Of a stretch of DNA of 52,300 bases, positions 14,931 to 20,708 are shown piece by piece. This stretch comes from a virus. A program made the translations under genes and the position numbers. The notes below the pieces were generated by a model, which worked only from the letters and a program-made list of their open reading frames with translations, did not search any database and was not told the DNA's origin. Position 1 is the first letter of the stretch, and every line of letters begins with the position of its first letter. Location of the stretch: positions 1 to 52,300 of IMG/VR virus record IMGVR_UViG_3300047476_000672, one strand, 5' to 3'.

Positions 14931-15883
14931 CACTTCTTAATTATTTTAGCGTAATGCTCGTTACACAATGATTTAAAAGCTTCAATTACATCTTCTGGTT
15001 CTACATTAATGTATTTCTGAACGACTGATTTAGCCCAGGCTACAAACTCATTTGCATCAGAGTACTTAGATATCTCATCTGTATGGGCCATTATTCCAGT
15101 ATTAGACGGTACGTTTGGCTCTTCATCTTCTACTAAAGATTCTTTCTCTAGTTCTTTAGCTTGTCTATCTAGCTCTGCATCAATTTCTTTCTTGATGTTC
15201 TCAGTAGACATTCTGCCATGAGGACCTTTACCAAATACATTCTTGTACTCAAGTGATAGCATTTCACGTAGCGCATCACTTTCTTCTTTCTGAGGTAGCT
15301 CTTGTACTGGCTCTTCTTTTTTAACTTCAACAGGTTCTTGTGGCTTAACTTGCTTCAATTCTCCCCACTTAAATCTAACAGTCCCTTTTTCATCTTTAGC
15401 GGCTAGAAATGTTATTTTGTTATCAGTAAACTCTGCGTGCCACTTCCACTCTTTAATTTTTAGATTGTACGTCTGCTTTGGCCTGCCACCATCCTTAGTG
15501 AATTCATCTTCTCTAAGCTTCACAGATATCACAGGATAGTCGTAAAGCTCTCTACCTATACCAAGATTAAAGCAAGCACGTTTAAATGCGTCAGAAGCCT
15601 CTCCTTTAGCTGCTTCGGTCATTGATTCAGTTCCTACGTCCCATTTCCATACCCACTCACGAGTATTATCATTGTAAATACCTACACCACAGAATAGTTT
15701 ACCATCAATCAGTTTGTAGTCACGTTGCCATCCTGCCGGTGTTAGTACTTCATCTAGTCGGTTCATATCAACTCTGGCGTCCTTATAGGCAAGGATTGTA
15801 GCATAACCACCATTGTTAATTGATTGCACTCTGAAATCTACGTTTGAGATATCAAGAGGTCTTGATAATTGTTTTAAATTCAT
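14930..15883 (-). CDS. Rad52-family single-strand annealing protein
   Basis: The 317-residue protein shows the Rad52/22 core: LTPAGWQRDYKLIDGKLFCG, then WKWDVGTES, then TEAAKGEASDAFKRACFNLG and GIGRELYDYPVI in the first 120 residues. The ring-forming domain anneals complementary single strands in phage recombination. The C-terminal half is charged and ends in a small helical module (EISKYSDANEFVAWAKSVVQ). Its neighbours (SSB, nucleases, helicase) make a complete recombination set. The 5' leader contains a 13-bp repeat also found at two other places. Confidence 0.9.
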   Translation of the reverse strand: MNLKQLSRPLDISNVDFRVQSINNGGYATILAYKDARVDMNRLDEVLTPAGWQRDYKLIDGKLFCGVGIYNDNTREWVWKWDVGTESMTEAAKGEASDAFKRACFNLGIGRELYDYPVISVKLREDEFTKDGGRPKQTYNLKIKEWKWHAEFTDNKITFLAAKDEKGTVRFKWGELKQVKPQEPVEVKKEEPVQELPQKEESDALREMLSLEYKNVFGKGPHGRMSTENIKKEIDAELDRQAKELEKESLVEDEEPNVPSNTGIMAHTDEISKYSDANEFVAWAKSVVQKYINVEPEDVIEAFKSLCNEHYAKIIKK

Positions 15884-15908
15884 AATTTAAAATGTTGATA
15901 GTGAATAA

Positions 15909-16148
15909 TTAAGCGTTGCCTTGTGTTTTTAAATTCTTGTATAAAGCTTCATTATGCTCTATATTTTCGAATGTCTCAGACATATCCTGCTCATTTGCTA
16001 ATTGTATTGCTGTCTTCATCATTGCCATAAAGTGTGGTGACTGATGAGCTATTACAGCGAGAGCATGAGTTATATCTAGTACGTCTCCGTTTATTTCTAC
16101 TTTAACACCTTCTTCAGTAGATGTTATTTTTAAAAGCTCTAGTTCCAT
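15909..16148 (-). CDS. Small acidic protein, paralogue of 16209-16424
   Basis: A 79-residue protein with an N-terminal beta hairpin (KITSTEEGVKVEINGDVLDI) and a helical second half (ALAVIAHQSPHFMAMMKTAI). The neighbouring 71-residue protein has the same plan: V-E-x-x-G, a short helix, then M-x-x-A-I. The pair probably arose by tandem duplication. Its ATG overlaps the stop of a 25-residue membrane peptide (TAATG). Function unknown. Confidence 0.6.
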   Translation of the reverse strand: MELELLKITSTEEGVKVEINGDVLDITHALAVIAHQSPHFMAMMKTAIQLANEQDMSETFENIEHNEALYKNLKTQGNA

Positions 16149-16225
16149 TATATGCTTAGTAATATTGTTAATCCGATTACGTACCCAAGTACTTCAAAAA
16201 AGTTTTCTTTAATCTTCTCCTTCAT
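16148..16225 (-). CDS. 25-residue membrane peptide (short ORF)
   Basis: The ORF encodes MKEKIKENFFEVLGYVIGLT followed by ILLSI: a charged head and one short hydrophobic span. It starts 17 bp inside the upstream gene and stops with TAATG on the downstream start, linking translation of the two paralogues on either side. Small size keeps confidence moderate. Confidence 0.42.
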   Translation of the reverse strand: MKEKIKENFFEVLGYVIGLTILLSI

Positions 16226-16424
16226 AGCTGTTTAATAAGTTTCTTAAATTATCATCTAAATTTTCATGCACGCTGATTGCTGCTTCCATCATCTGCTTCA
16301 TAGATGGGTTAGCGTCTAGTAGCATTACAAGTCCGCTAACGATTTCTTCTCCTGTACCTTCTAATTCGACACGAGCTTTGTCTCCTTCAACTGAAAAGCT
16401 GAAGATAACCTTTAATTTTTCCAT
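16209..16424 (-). CDS. Small acidic protein, paralogue of 15909-16148
   Basis: This 71-residue acidic protein begins MEKLKVIFSFSVEGDKARVE. A strand pair is followed by a helix (SGLVMLLDANPSMKQMMEAA) matching its downstream neighbour in order and spacing. The C-terminus is very acidic. It may form oligomers or bind a basic partner; function unknown. It is the second gene after the promoter at 16716-16746. Confidence 0.6.
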   Translation of the reverse strand: MEKLKVIFSFSVEGDKARVELEGTGEEIVSGLVMLLDANPSMKQMMEAAISVHENLDDNLRNLLNSYEGED

Positions 16425-16435
16425 AAGTTAATTGT

Positions 16436-16702
16436 TTAAAATAAATCGCTATCTATTGTGGCGTAGCGAGTAACCTTCTTTGTATATCTGGACAGAATCT
16501 TCCTGATATCTTCACCTAAAAAATCTGATAAGAATATGTATACGTAACCATCACGAGGTACTGTGTTACCATTAATTAAGTTGTATACATTCTGACTTGA
16601 CAACCAGTTGCCTGGCACTTGTTCTTTAACTAATGCTTGCTGAATGTGTTTCTGGGTGTACCGTTTCTCATCTAACAAGTCTTTGATTCCCTTTTTTGAC
16701 AT
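16436..16702 (-). CDS. Putative HTH regulator
   Basis: The 88-residue protein reads GIKDLLDEKRYTQKHIQQALVKE, then WLSSQNVYNLINGNTVPRDGYVYIFLSDFL. This has the shape of a phage Cro/XRE-like helix-turn-helix domain with a long loop before the recognition helix. It is the first gene after a complete Bacteroidota promoter, so it probably controls this part of the early region, possibly its own promoter. Confidence 0.6.
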   Translation of the reverse strand: MSKKGIKDLLDEKRYTQKHIQQALVKEQVPGNWLSSQNVYNLINGNTVPRDGYVYIFLSDFLGEDIRKILSRYTKKVTRYATIDSDLF

Positions 16703-16715
16703 AGATTATTTTTTA

Positions 16716-16746
16716 CAAATTTAGTGATTTAAAATTAAAATACAAG
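16716..16746 (-). promoter_or_regulatory. Complete Bacteroidota promoter (-33/-7)
   Basis: On the minus strand CTTG (16746-16743) is followed by exactly 19 bp and then TAAATTTG (16723-16716). This fits the TTTG-N19-TAnnTTTG consensus for the Bacteroidota primary sigma factor with one mismatch in the -33 element. It lies 14 bp before the start of the HTH gene and just beyond the stop of the upstream small membrane ORF. Confidence 0.72.
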
Positions 16747-16752
16747 TATTAT

Positions 16753-16839
16753 TTACAATTTATCGTTAATAAACTTACCTAGTAACATTCCGAAAGATGT
16801 TCCTAAGAAAAATCCACCGGCAAATAAAATTATTTCCAT
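16753..16839 (-). CDS. 28-residue membrane peptide (short ORF)
   Basis: The ORF encodes MEIILFAGGFFLGTSFGMLL followed by GKFINDKL, a single glycine-rich hydrophobic span. Its ATG lies within the last codons of the upstream membrane protein gene (10-bp overlap). Two overlapping small membrane ORFs in a row suggest a membrane complex or an exclusion-type function, but nothing more can be said. Confidence 0.42.
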   Translation of the reverse strand: MEIILFAGGFFLGTSFGMLLGKFINDKL

Positions 16840-17045
16840 AGCTCTACAATTTCTTTAATATTAAAATATAATTCTCTGATGTTTAATAAGGGAACAAGTG
16901 ATACTATCATGGTGTAAAGTATTACTTCTGATTGTTCTTTACTTGTTATCATTCCTTTGCTTGAGTATTTCCATTCAAGTAATATCATTCCTGAAAAGAA
17001 AGATAGTACTGAAATGAATAGGTGAGTGAATAAAAGTATGTCCAT
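16830..17045 (-). CDS. Small two-span membrane protein
   Basis: A 71-residue protein with two hydrophobic segments, about residues 3-24 (ILLFTHLFISVLSFFSGMIL) and 41-55 (VILYTMIVSLVPLLN), joined by a short charged loop. It lies 1 bp after the upstream zinc-binding gene. Small early membrane proteins in phages often modify the host envelope; no specific function can be given. Confidence 0.58.
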   Translation of the reverse strand: MDILLFTHLFISVLSFFSGMILLEWKYSSKGMITSKEQSEVILYTMIVSLVPLLNIRELYFNIKEIVELWK

Positions 17046-17046
17046 A

Positions 17047-17442
17047 TTATTTGTCCAGTTTTTTTTGTAATAAACTTAATCTGTAATCTATCTCTTTCCC
17101 AATTAAATCAAGGTGCCACGAAGCTCCACCATACTCTATTATCGCCTGTAGGTGGTCATCTTCTAAATCACAAATTGGAATCCATTTCAATGGTTGTTTA
17201 CCGTCCTTTCCTCTTGCTCCTCTGGTTGCATATTTGCGTACTGTTTCGAAGTCATCGTCTGCGTAGATATTTATCTTTTCAATCCTACTCATGTCTTTTG
17301 CTCCGTACCTTTCGTATGCTGTTCCTCCATCAACCATCGCTTCGTTCTGGCAACCGCACGTCTTGTAGTCATGCCTACTGTAGCTGACTATAGTCTCTTC
17401 ACAATCATGGCATTTTACTGCGTTGTAAACTAACTGTCTCAT
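17047..17442 (-). CDS. Conserved phage protein with zinc-binding N-terminus
   Basis: The 131-residue protein starts with CHDCEETIVSYSRHDYKTCGCQ (C-x2-C, C-G-C), a probable zinc site. The phrases NEAMVDGGTAYERYG and RGARGKDGKQPLKWIPICDL, then DDHLQAIIEYGG, are characteristic of a phage protein family found in many host groups. Its function is unknown to me. It is coupled to the next gene by a 4-bp overlap. Confidence 0.66.
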   Translation of the reverse strand: MRQLVYNAVKCHDCEETIVSYSRHDYKTCGCQNEAMVDGGTAYERYGAKDMSRIEKINIYADDDFETVRKYATRGARGKDGKQPLKWIPICDLEDDHLQAIIEYGGASWHLDLIGKEIDYRLSLLQKKLDK

Positions 17443-17636
17443 AGTTTATTTATTTCTTGTTTAACTTGCATATAGTATTGTTCTAATAAACTGCCTAGTG
17501 CGCCTGTGTTAATTAATTCATCACATACAATCAATGCAGCCTTTCGCGCATTCTCTTCCTGCTGTTCTGACGTCTGTGCCTCGACTAGTTCGAAGTACTT
17601 GTCATACAGTTCTTTCGCTTTTTCTTTTGCTATCAT
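17439..17636 (-). CDS. Small conserved helical phage protein
   Basis: From the ATG at 17636 the product has 65 residues: IAKEKAKELYDKYFELVEAQ, then AALIVCDELINTGALGS. This is a common small protein in Bacteroidota phages. An upstream GTG (17750) would add 38 residues of low-complexity sequence that looks untranslated, so the ATG is preferred. It overlaps the following gene by 4 bp. The upstream leader runs into the folded region at 17752-17867. Confidence 0.62.
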   Translation of the reverse strand: MIAKEKAKELYDKYFELVEAQTSEQQEENARKAALIVCDELINTGALGSLLEQYYMQVKQEINKL

Positions 17637-17751
17637 ATCTTTAAAGTTAAAAATAAGTGGTGTTGTCTTAGGCACTTCATTGAGAGGTGCATTCCGTAAA
17701 TCAGCTGTTTTATTTGCATTGTCGACTTTAGCCACCGAACCAGCCACCACT

Positions 17752-17867
17752 TAGTTATAAAGTAGGCAACTCAAAAGGTCGACCTGTTGCCTCTGCTGGG
17801 TGACACCCCAACACTCGCTTCCTACTTAGTTATGTAAGTCGCAATTGCGCTTATATGCTAGTTATAA
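17752..17867. other. Highly folded intergenic element bounded by TAGTTATAA repeats
   Basis: The 9-mer TAGTTATAA occurs at 17752-17760 and 17859-17867. Between them are perfect stems: 17760-17766 with 17821-17827 (AAGTAGG/CCTACTT), an inner 17765-17770 with 17786-17791 (GGCAAC/GTTGCC) around the palindrome AGGTCGACCT, and 17798-17801 with 17805-17808. A second hairpin at 17835-17853 contains CGCAATTGCG. It sits immediately after a minus-strand gene whose TAA stop is inside TTATAAC, as in the attC-like sites nearby, but it lacks their inverted GTTATAA end. It may be a diverged recombination site or a folded RNA leader. Confidence 0.45.
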
Positions 17868-18068
17868 GAGATTTAAGCGAATCAAATCATCTTTATCAAA
17901 CATAACATCTCTTACTTCTTCGCCACAAGAAGGGCAATTATTAACTCTGTACATTACTGTATCAATCTTAAAATGTGGCATTGCTACAAATATTTTATTA
18001 TTTTCTGGAAATTGCATCCAATTAAATTCCCTTATTAATTTAGGAAAAACTTTACAACATGTATTCAT
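17862..18068 (-). CDS. Small zinc-ribbon-like protein in cassette-like position
   Basis: The 68-residue product begins MNTCCKVFPKLIREFNWMQF and contains MYRVNNCPSCGEEVRDVMFD, giving cysteine pairs (CC, C-x2-C) able to bind zinc. Similar short proteins with a C-P-x-C-G-E motif occur in Bacteroidota phages. It lies alone between two folded elements, with an attC-like site upstream and the 17752-17867 element overlapping its stop, so it looks like one cassette. Confidence 0.58.
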   Translation of the reverse strand: MNTCCKVFPKLIREFNWMQFPENNKIFVAMPHFKIDTVMYRVNNCPSCGEEVRDVMFDKDDLIRLNLL

Positions 18069-18095
18069 ATCTATTAAATTAAAATTAAAAACCTC

Positions 18096-18174
18096 TTATA
18101 ACAGTGGTTACAATCAAACGGGCGAAACGTACTGTGTTGATAGCCCGTCTGCTCGTAGCCACAAAACGTTATAA
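18096..18174. repeat. attC-like recombination site A
   Basis: Outer inverted boxes TTATAAC (18096-18102) and GTTATAA (18168-18174) flank an inner imperfect pair, GTGGTTAC (18104-18111) with GTAGCCAC (18155-18162, one G-T pair), then ACGGGC/GCCCGT. The 3' part GCCACAAAACGTTATAAGCAA closely matches site B. Short outer core boxes, inner L boxes and a variable centre are the layout of integron attC sites, and the sequence resembles attC families of Bacteroidota cassettes. It follows the stop of the minus-strand gene at 18195-18464, the correct side for a cassette. Confidence 0.55.
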
Positions 18175-18194
18175 GCAAGGCTACATTAGTGCTT

Positions 18195-18464
18195 CTAATA
18201 TAAATCCTCACTGTATAAATTATCGCCTCTAATTTGTGAATGGTCAATAACTTGGGCATTCTCTAAAGCAATTCTCAATCCTTCTTTACGGTCAACAAAT
18301 CTGCCTTTACTTGTCAAAAATCCTTGATGATGTGGATTTCTACTAACCAACTTTGATTGCCATAAAATATTGGCGTGTCTTAATCCACAGTAAATCAATG
18401 GTTCTCCTGCCATATCTTTATCTTCTGGGTTGTGAATTGCTGCACAAATTATTTGTTCTTTCAT
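18195..18464 (-). CDS. Conserved hypothetical protein (cassette-like position)
   Basis: An 89-residue protein. IYCGLRHANILWQ in the middle, then HHQGFLTSKGRFVDRKEGLR and the C-terminal NLYSEDLY, mark a small family seen in phages and bacterial mobile regions; its biochemical role is unknown. It is bounded on both sides by attC-like sites (18096-18174 and 18507-18570), with about 20-45 bp of linker, exactly as a gene cassette would be. It is on the minus strand like its neighbours. Confidence 0.68.
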   Translation of the reverse strand: MKEQIICAAIHNPEDKDMAGEPLIYCGLRHANILWQSKLVSRNPHHQGFLTSKGRFVDRKEGLRIALENAQVIDHSQIRGDNLYSEDLY

Positions 18465-18506
18465 TTTATCTTTCTATTTAAGTTTTTACTAATTAAACCG
18501 CCCAGC

Positions 18507-18570
18507 TTATAACACGGGTTTGGCGCAAGCCTCGTTCCTCAGCCTGTCGCCAAGCCGCAAAACGTTATAC
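18507..18570. repeat. attC-like recombination site B
   Basis: TTATAAC (18507-18513) and GTTATAC (18564-18570) form the outer boxes. Inside, CGGGTTTGGCG pairs with CGCCAAGCCG leaving one extra G, like the extrahelical base of attC sites that sets recombination polarity. GCCGCAAAACGTTATACGCAA at the 3' end matches site A in 18 of 21 positions. It lies between two minus-strand ORFs, directly after the stop of the gene at 18575-18796. Confidence 0.58.
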
Positions 18571-18574
18571 GCAA

Positions 18575-18796
18575 TCAATCAAAACTTAAGTTTTCTTCAC
18601 TTCTTAACTCATGCAGTTTATACCTTGCCTCGTCTAGTGCCTTATATGCATTTTCAGATAAGTCTTCATGCTTTAGTTTGTTACGTAAGTATTGGTCAAA
18701 CTGCCAAGCTAAATAATACCACTTGCTACCGTTAAGACACATCTCCATTTCTTCTTTGTCTTCTATGCTGTCAAATTCTATTGTTATTTTTGCCAT
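18575..18796 (-). CDS. Small conserved phage protein
   Basis: From the ATG at 18796 the product has 73 residues: MAKITIEFDSIEDKEEMEMC, then WYYLAWQFDQYLRNKLKHED. This pattern (strand, then helix with W-x-x-D-x-x-L-R-x-x-L-K) is a familiar small phage protein of unknown function. An upstream TTG-type extension would deepen the overlap with the preceding gene. Its 3' end abuts attC-like site B. Confidence 0.62.
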   Translation of the reverse strand: MAKITIEFDSIEDKEEMEMCLNGSKWYYLAWQFDQYLRNKLKHEDLSENAYKALDEARYKLHELRSEENLSFD

Positions 18797-19046
18797 CTGT
18801 TTTATTGTTAAAAATATCATCTAAATAGTCAGACCTAAAAGAACTACCTCCAACCATATCTTCAGTAGGCGGCTCAATAACGTGGTCTTGCTTTATTTTA
18901 AAGTCTGGGAATACACTCGTAAATACCTTTACAGCATCACGTACAGTAGATGGTGCGTATGTGTGCCTACCGTGCGCGTACCTAGCTGCCATCCAGAGTA
19001 TATCATCTATCGCTGACTGCAATCTTTTTTCATCTGATTTTTTCAT
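18771..19046 (-). CDS. Conserved hypothetical protein
   Basis: The 91-residue protein contains AIDDILWMAARYAHGRHTYA, then PSTVRDAVKVFTSVFPDFKI. This is a conserved core I have seen in small phage and bacterial proteins (W-M-A-x-R-Y-x-x-G-R-x-T-Y-A). Function unknown. It overlaps the next gene by 26 bp and its start is preceded by a 19-bp sequence repeated at two more gene junctions upstream. Confidence 0.6.
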   Translation of the reverse strand: MKKSDEKRLQSAIDDILWMAARYAHGRHTYAPSTVRDAVKVFTSVFPDFKIKQDHVIEPPTEDMVGGSSFRSDYLDDIFNNKTDGKNNNRI

Positions 19047-19062
19047 TCTATTCTGATTTAAA
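19044..19062. repeat. Gene-junction repeat, copy 1 of 3
   Basis: CATTCTATTCTGATTTAAA is found identically at 19044-19062, 19132-19150 and 19329-19347. On the minus strand it reads as the end of one gene (codons for F-K-S-E-stop) followed by AATG, the start of the next. In this copy it provides the start of the 91-residue ORF. Confidence 0.7.
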
Positions 19063-19071
19063 AATATGGTA

Positions 19072-19134
19072 TTACATTGTTTTCAATACACCATAAGTAA
19101 TACTCTTCGTTGTTGTCAATATTTACTGTTTTCA
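19072..19134 (-). CDS. 20-residue ORF, possibly a gene remnant
   Basis: The ORF MKTVNIDNNEEYYLWCIETM starts inside junction repeat copy 2, in exactly the position where the flanking genes start. It is very short and could be a truncated gene or a short peptide. The bases after it (19063-19071) add nothing recognisable. Confidence 0.28.
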
Positions 19135-19150
19135 TTCTATTCTGATTTAA
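19132..19150. repeat. Gene-junction repeat, copy 2 of 3
   Basis: Identical 19-bp copy of the junction repeat. Here it encodes the F-K-S-E-stop end of the gene at 19137-19331 and the ATG of the 20-residue ORF. Confidence 0.7.
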
Positions 19151-19331
19151 ACGGTGAAATTCCTAATTCTATTTTTCCTTTGTGTTTTGACTTTTCTCCT
19201 GTAAAATGTACTAAAGAAACAGTTCCCCATACTTTTTTACCGTTTCTTATGAAATACATTTTTGCACCTAAGTCTGGTTGTCCTAACTTGTTGTAAGTTT
19301 CGGAGTCAAAATATCTTTTTGCCATTCCCAT
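19137..19331 (-). CDS. Small hypothetical protein
   Basis: A 64-residue basic protein (MGMAKRYFDSETYNKLGQPD) with a compact beta pattern, MYFIRNGKKVWGTVSLVHFT, suggesting a small SH3-like or KOW-like barrel. Both its start and its stop lie in copies of the 19-bp junction repeat, so it may have been inserted or duplicated as a unit. Function unknown. Confidence 0.58.
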   Translation of the reverse strand: MGMAKRYFDSETYNKLGQPDLGAKMYFIRNGKKVWGTVSLVHFTGEKSKHKGKIELGISPFKSE

Positions 19332-19347
19332 TCTATTCTGATTTAAA
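19329..19347. repeat. Gene-junction repeat, copy 3 of 3
   Basis: Identical 19-bp copy. It encodes the F-K-S-E-stop end of the gene at 19333-19554 and supplies the ATG of the gene at 19137-19331. Confidence 0.7.
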
Positions 19348-19554
19348 GGTTAATTCTTTTATCCAGTCTTCAAATTTAATTATAGGAAGATTTGCTCTAT
19401 CACATCTTATACAAAACTCCGCATATTCTTCTGCTATATCTTTCTCCATTTGTTTGGCTTGTTCAATTTCTTTCTGCCATTGTTCTGTGTGGTCTCCGCA
19501 TATCTGTTCAACCAACCATTCTACTGCTGTTAACTGTTTTTCCATTCCTTCCAT
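19333..19554 (-). CDS. Small phage protein, VEWL type
   Basis: The 73-residue protein starts MEGMEKQLTAVEWLVEQICG and continues WQKEIEQAKQMEKDIAEEYA, ending in FKSE. The T-A-V-E-W-L start and long amphipathic helix with A-K-x-M-E-K define a small, common phage protein family. It resembles the 52-residue neighbour upstream, suggesting duplication. They overlap by 25 bp. Function unknown. Confidence 0.6.
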   Translation of the reverse strand: MEGMEKQLTAVEWLVEQICGDHTEQWQKEIEQAKQMEKDIAEEYAEFCIRCDRANLPIIKFEDWIKELTFKSE

Positions 19555-19688
19555 GTTTCAAAATCTTTTAGTTTATCTTCTTTCTCTTTAGCTTTCTTCA
19601 GCAACGAATGCCATCTAAACTTATCTTTAGGCTCGTCCCATAGTTTATAGAATAGCCATTCGACTGGACTTAAATTTTCTTTATCCAT
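19530..19688 (-). CDS. Small phage protein, VEWL type (paralogue)
   Basis: A 52-residue ORF: MDKENLSPVEWLFYKLWDEP, then FRWHSLLKKAKEKEDKLKDF. The S-P-V-E-W-L beginning and following lysine-rich helix parallel the downstream gene. It overlaps that gene by 25 bp and the upstream zinc-ribbon ORF by 8 bp. Short but well placed in the coupled series. Confidence 0.55.
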   Translation of the reverse strand: MDKENLSPVEWLFYKLWDEPKDKFRWHSLLKKAKEKEDKLKDFETWKEWKNS

Positions 19689-19827
19689 ATAACTTTATTT
19701 TAGAACATTTTTCACAAACTTCAAAGTCATGACCATAGTCTTTTCTTATTATCCATTTATACTTATGAATACAGAAAAAATGCTGGTGAAAAAACTTTTT
19801 AATACTTAGTACAATATCTCCAATCAT
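19681..19827 (-). CDS. Small zinc-binding protein
   Basis: A 48-residue ORF (MIGDIVLSIKKFFHQHFFCI) with HFFCIHKYK and then VCEKCSKIKLYG. The C-x-H and C-x2-C pairs separated by about 18 residues look like a small zinc ribbon frequent in phages. It starts 1 bp after the stop of the upstream HTH gene and overlaps the next by 8 bp. Function unknown. Confidence 0.58.
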   Translation of the reverse strand: MIGDIVLSIKKFFHQHFFCIHKYKWIIRKDYGHDFEVCEKCSKIKLYG

Positions 19828-19828
19828 A

Positions 19829-20143
19829 TTACTTAGTTTTAGTTAATACTTTATGTTTATACCTCCTGTGGTCTCTTTGAGTAGCAGCATGCTCTTCTTT
19901 ACTTTTGTAGTACTGCTTCCAACCACCTCTTTTTTCTCTGTCATCTAAATTCTTTTGCCTTCTTTCAGGAAATAATTCAAATTGAATTAATCGTTTATTG
20001 ACATTGAATTGTTTTGACAAAGAATGAATTGACATACCATCATTGTATAATACATGAATCATTTCCTTCATGCATGGTAGTAATTTAACTCTCCTATCAA
20101 AGAATGGAGAGTCTAGTTTCATCTTATCTGTCTTGTAGGGCAT
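19829..20143 (-). CDS. HTH-containing conserved phage protein
   Basis: The 104-residue basic protein contains MIHVLYNDGMSIHSLSKQFNVNKRLIQFEL, a homeodomain-like helix-turn-helix, followed by the basic tail FPERRQKNLDDREKRGGWKQYY. This combination is a recurring phage protein of unknown function; DNA binding is likely from the motif. It lies 1 bp from the glucosaminidase gene. Confidence 0.62.
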   Translation of the reverse strand: MPYKTDKMKLDSPFFDRRVKLLPCMKEMIHVLYNDGMSIHSLSKQFNVNKRLIQFELFPERRQKNLDDREKRGGWKQYYKSKEEHAATQRDHRRYKHKVLTKTK

Positions 20144-20144
20144 A

Positions 20145-20684
20145 TCACTTATATTTTTCTGCTATTTGCTTTAACTTACTTACGTAGTTAGGGTCTTCAG
20201 CATAGTTATCAGCAAGATACTGATAATAATCGTCTTCATTCTTAATTTTTCTTAAAAAAGCTGATTGGAATAATGCGTAATCCTGAACAGAGAAAGTCCA
20301 ATGTTGATAGTGAGCGTGACCTCTACTTTCTCCTAGAGCTGTAGTTGGTCTTGACTTAGCTACCTTCATTCCAAAAGCATTATGTGAATGAATAAAGATG
20401 TTAGATTTAAACCTTGCTGTTTCCACTAATGCTTGAGCCATTACTATATGAGGAAATTTAATTCCACATTTTTTAATGTACTGATAAAAGTTTTCTTGGC
20501 TAAAGGCTAAAGGTCCAACCTCTATTAACTTTTCTTTGTTAACTATCTTATGCTTAACAATAACATCTGGCTTTGCAGTACTCATCGTTAGCATTAAACC
20601 AAAGAATATTGCTATTAACACATAAATCAATTTAAGTTCTAATCTTCTATAGATTAAATCCTTGTTGTCGAAATAATAAATCAT
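20145..20684 (-). CDS. Glucosaminidase-family lysozyme with N-terminal membrane anchor
   Basis: This 179-residue protein has an N-terminal hydrophobic segment (LIYVLIAIFFGLMLTMS, about residues 19-35) and then a glucosaminidase domain. AQALVETARFKSNIFIHSHN and AFGMKV carry the catalytic glutamate (E in VETA), followed by GHAHYQHWTFSVQDYALFQS and YYQYLADNYAEDPNYVSKLK. Enzymes of this family cut glycan strands of peptidoglycan. The anchor could be a cleaved signal or a signal-arrest-release segment. It is encoded in the early-oriented block, away from the lysis cassette at 6.2-7.8 kb. Confidence 0.82.
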   Translation of the reverse strand: MIYYFDNKDLIYRRLELKLIYVLIAIFFGLMLTMSTAKPDVIVKHKIVNKEKLIEVGPLAFSQENFYQYIKKCGIKFPHIVMAQALVETARFKSNIFIHSHNAFGMKVAKSRPTTALGESRGHAHYQHWTFSVQDYALFQSAFLRKIKNEDDYYQYLADNYAEDPNYVSKLKQIAEKYK

Positions 20685-20708
20685 AATGTTTAATTTTAAA
20701 GTTTATAG

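Noticed and set aside
16030-16070. Second hammerhead-like core (CTGATGA then GCT...AGC) on the plus strand
   Set aside because: The required GAAA is GAGA here and no closing stems I and III are present; it lies antisense within a coding gene.
17637-17750. N-terminal extension of the gene at 17439-17636 from a GTG start
   Set aside because: The added 38 residues are low complexity, and the familiar protein start is at the internal ATG.
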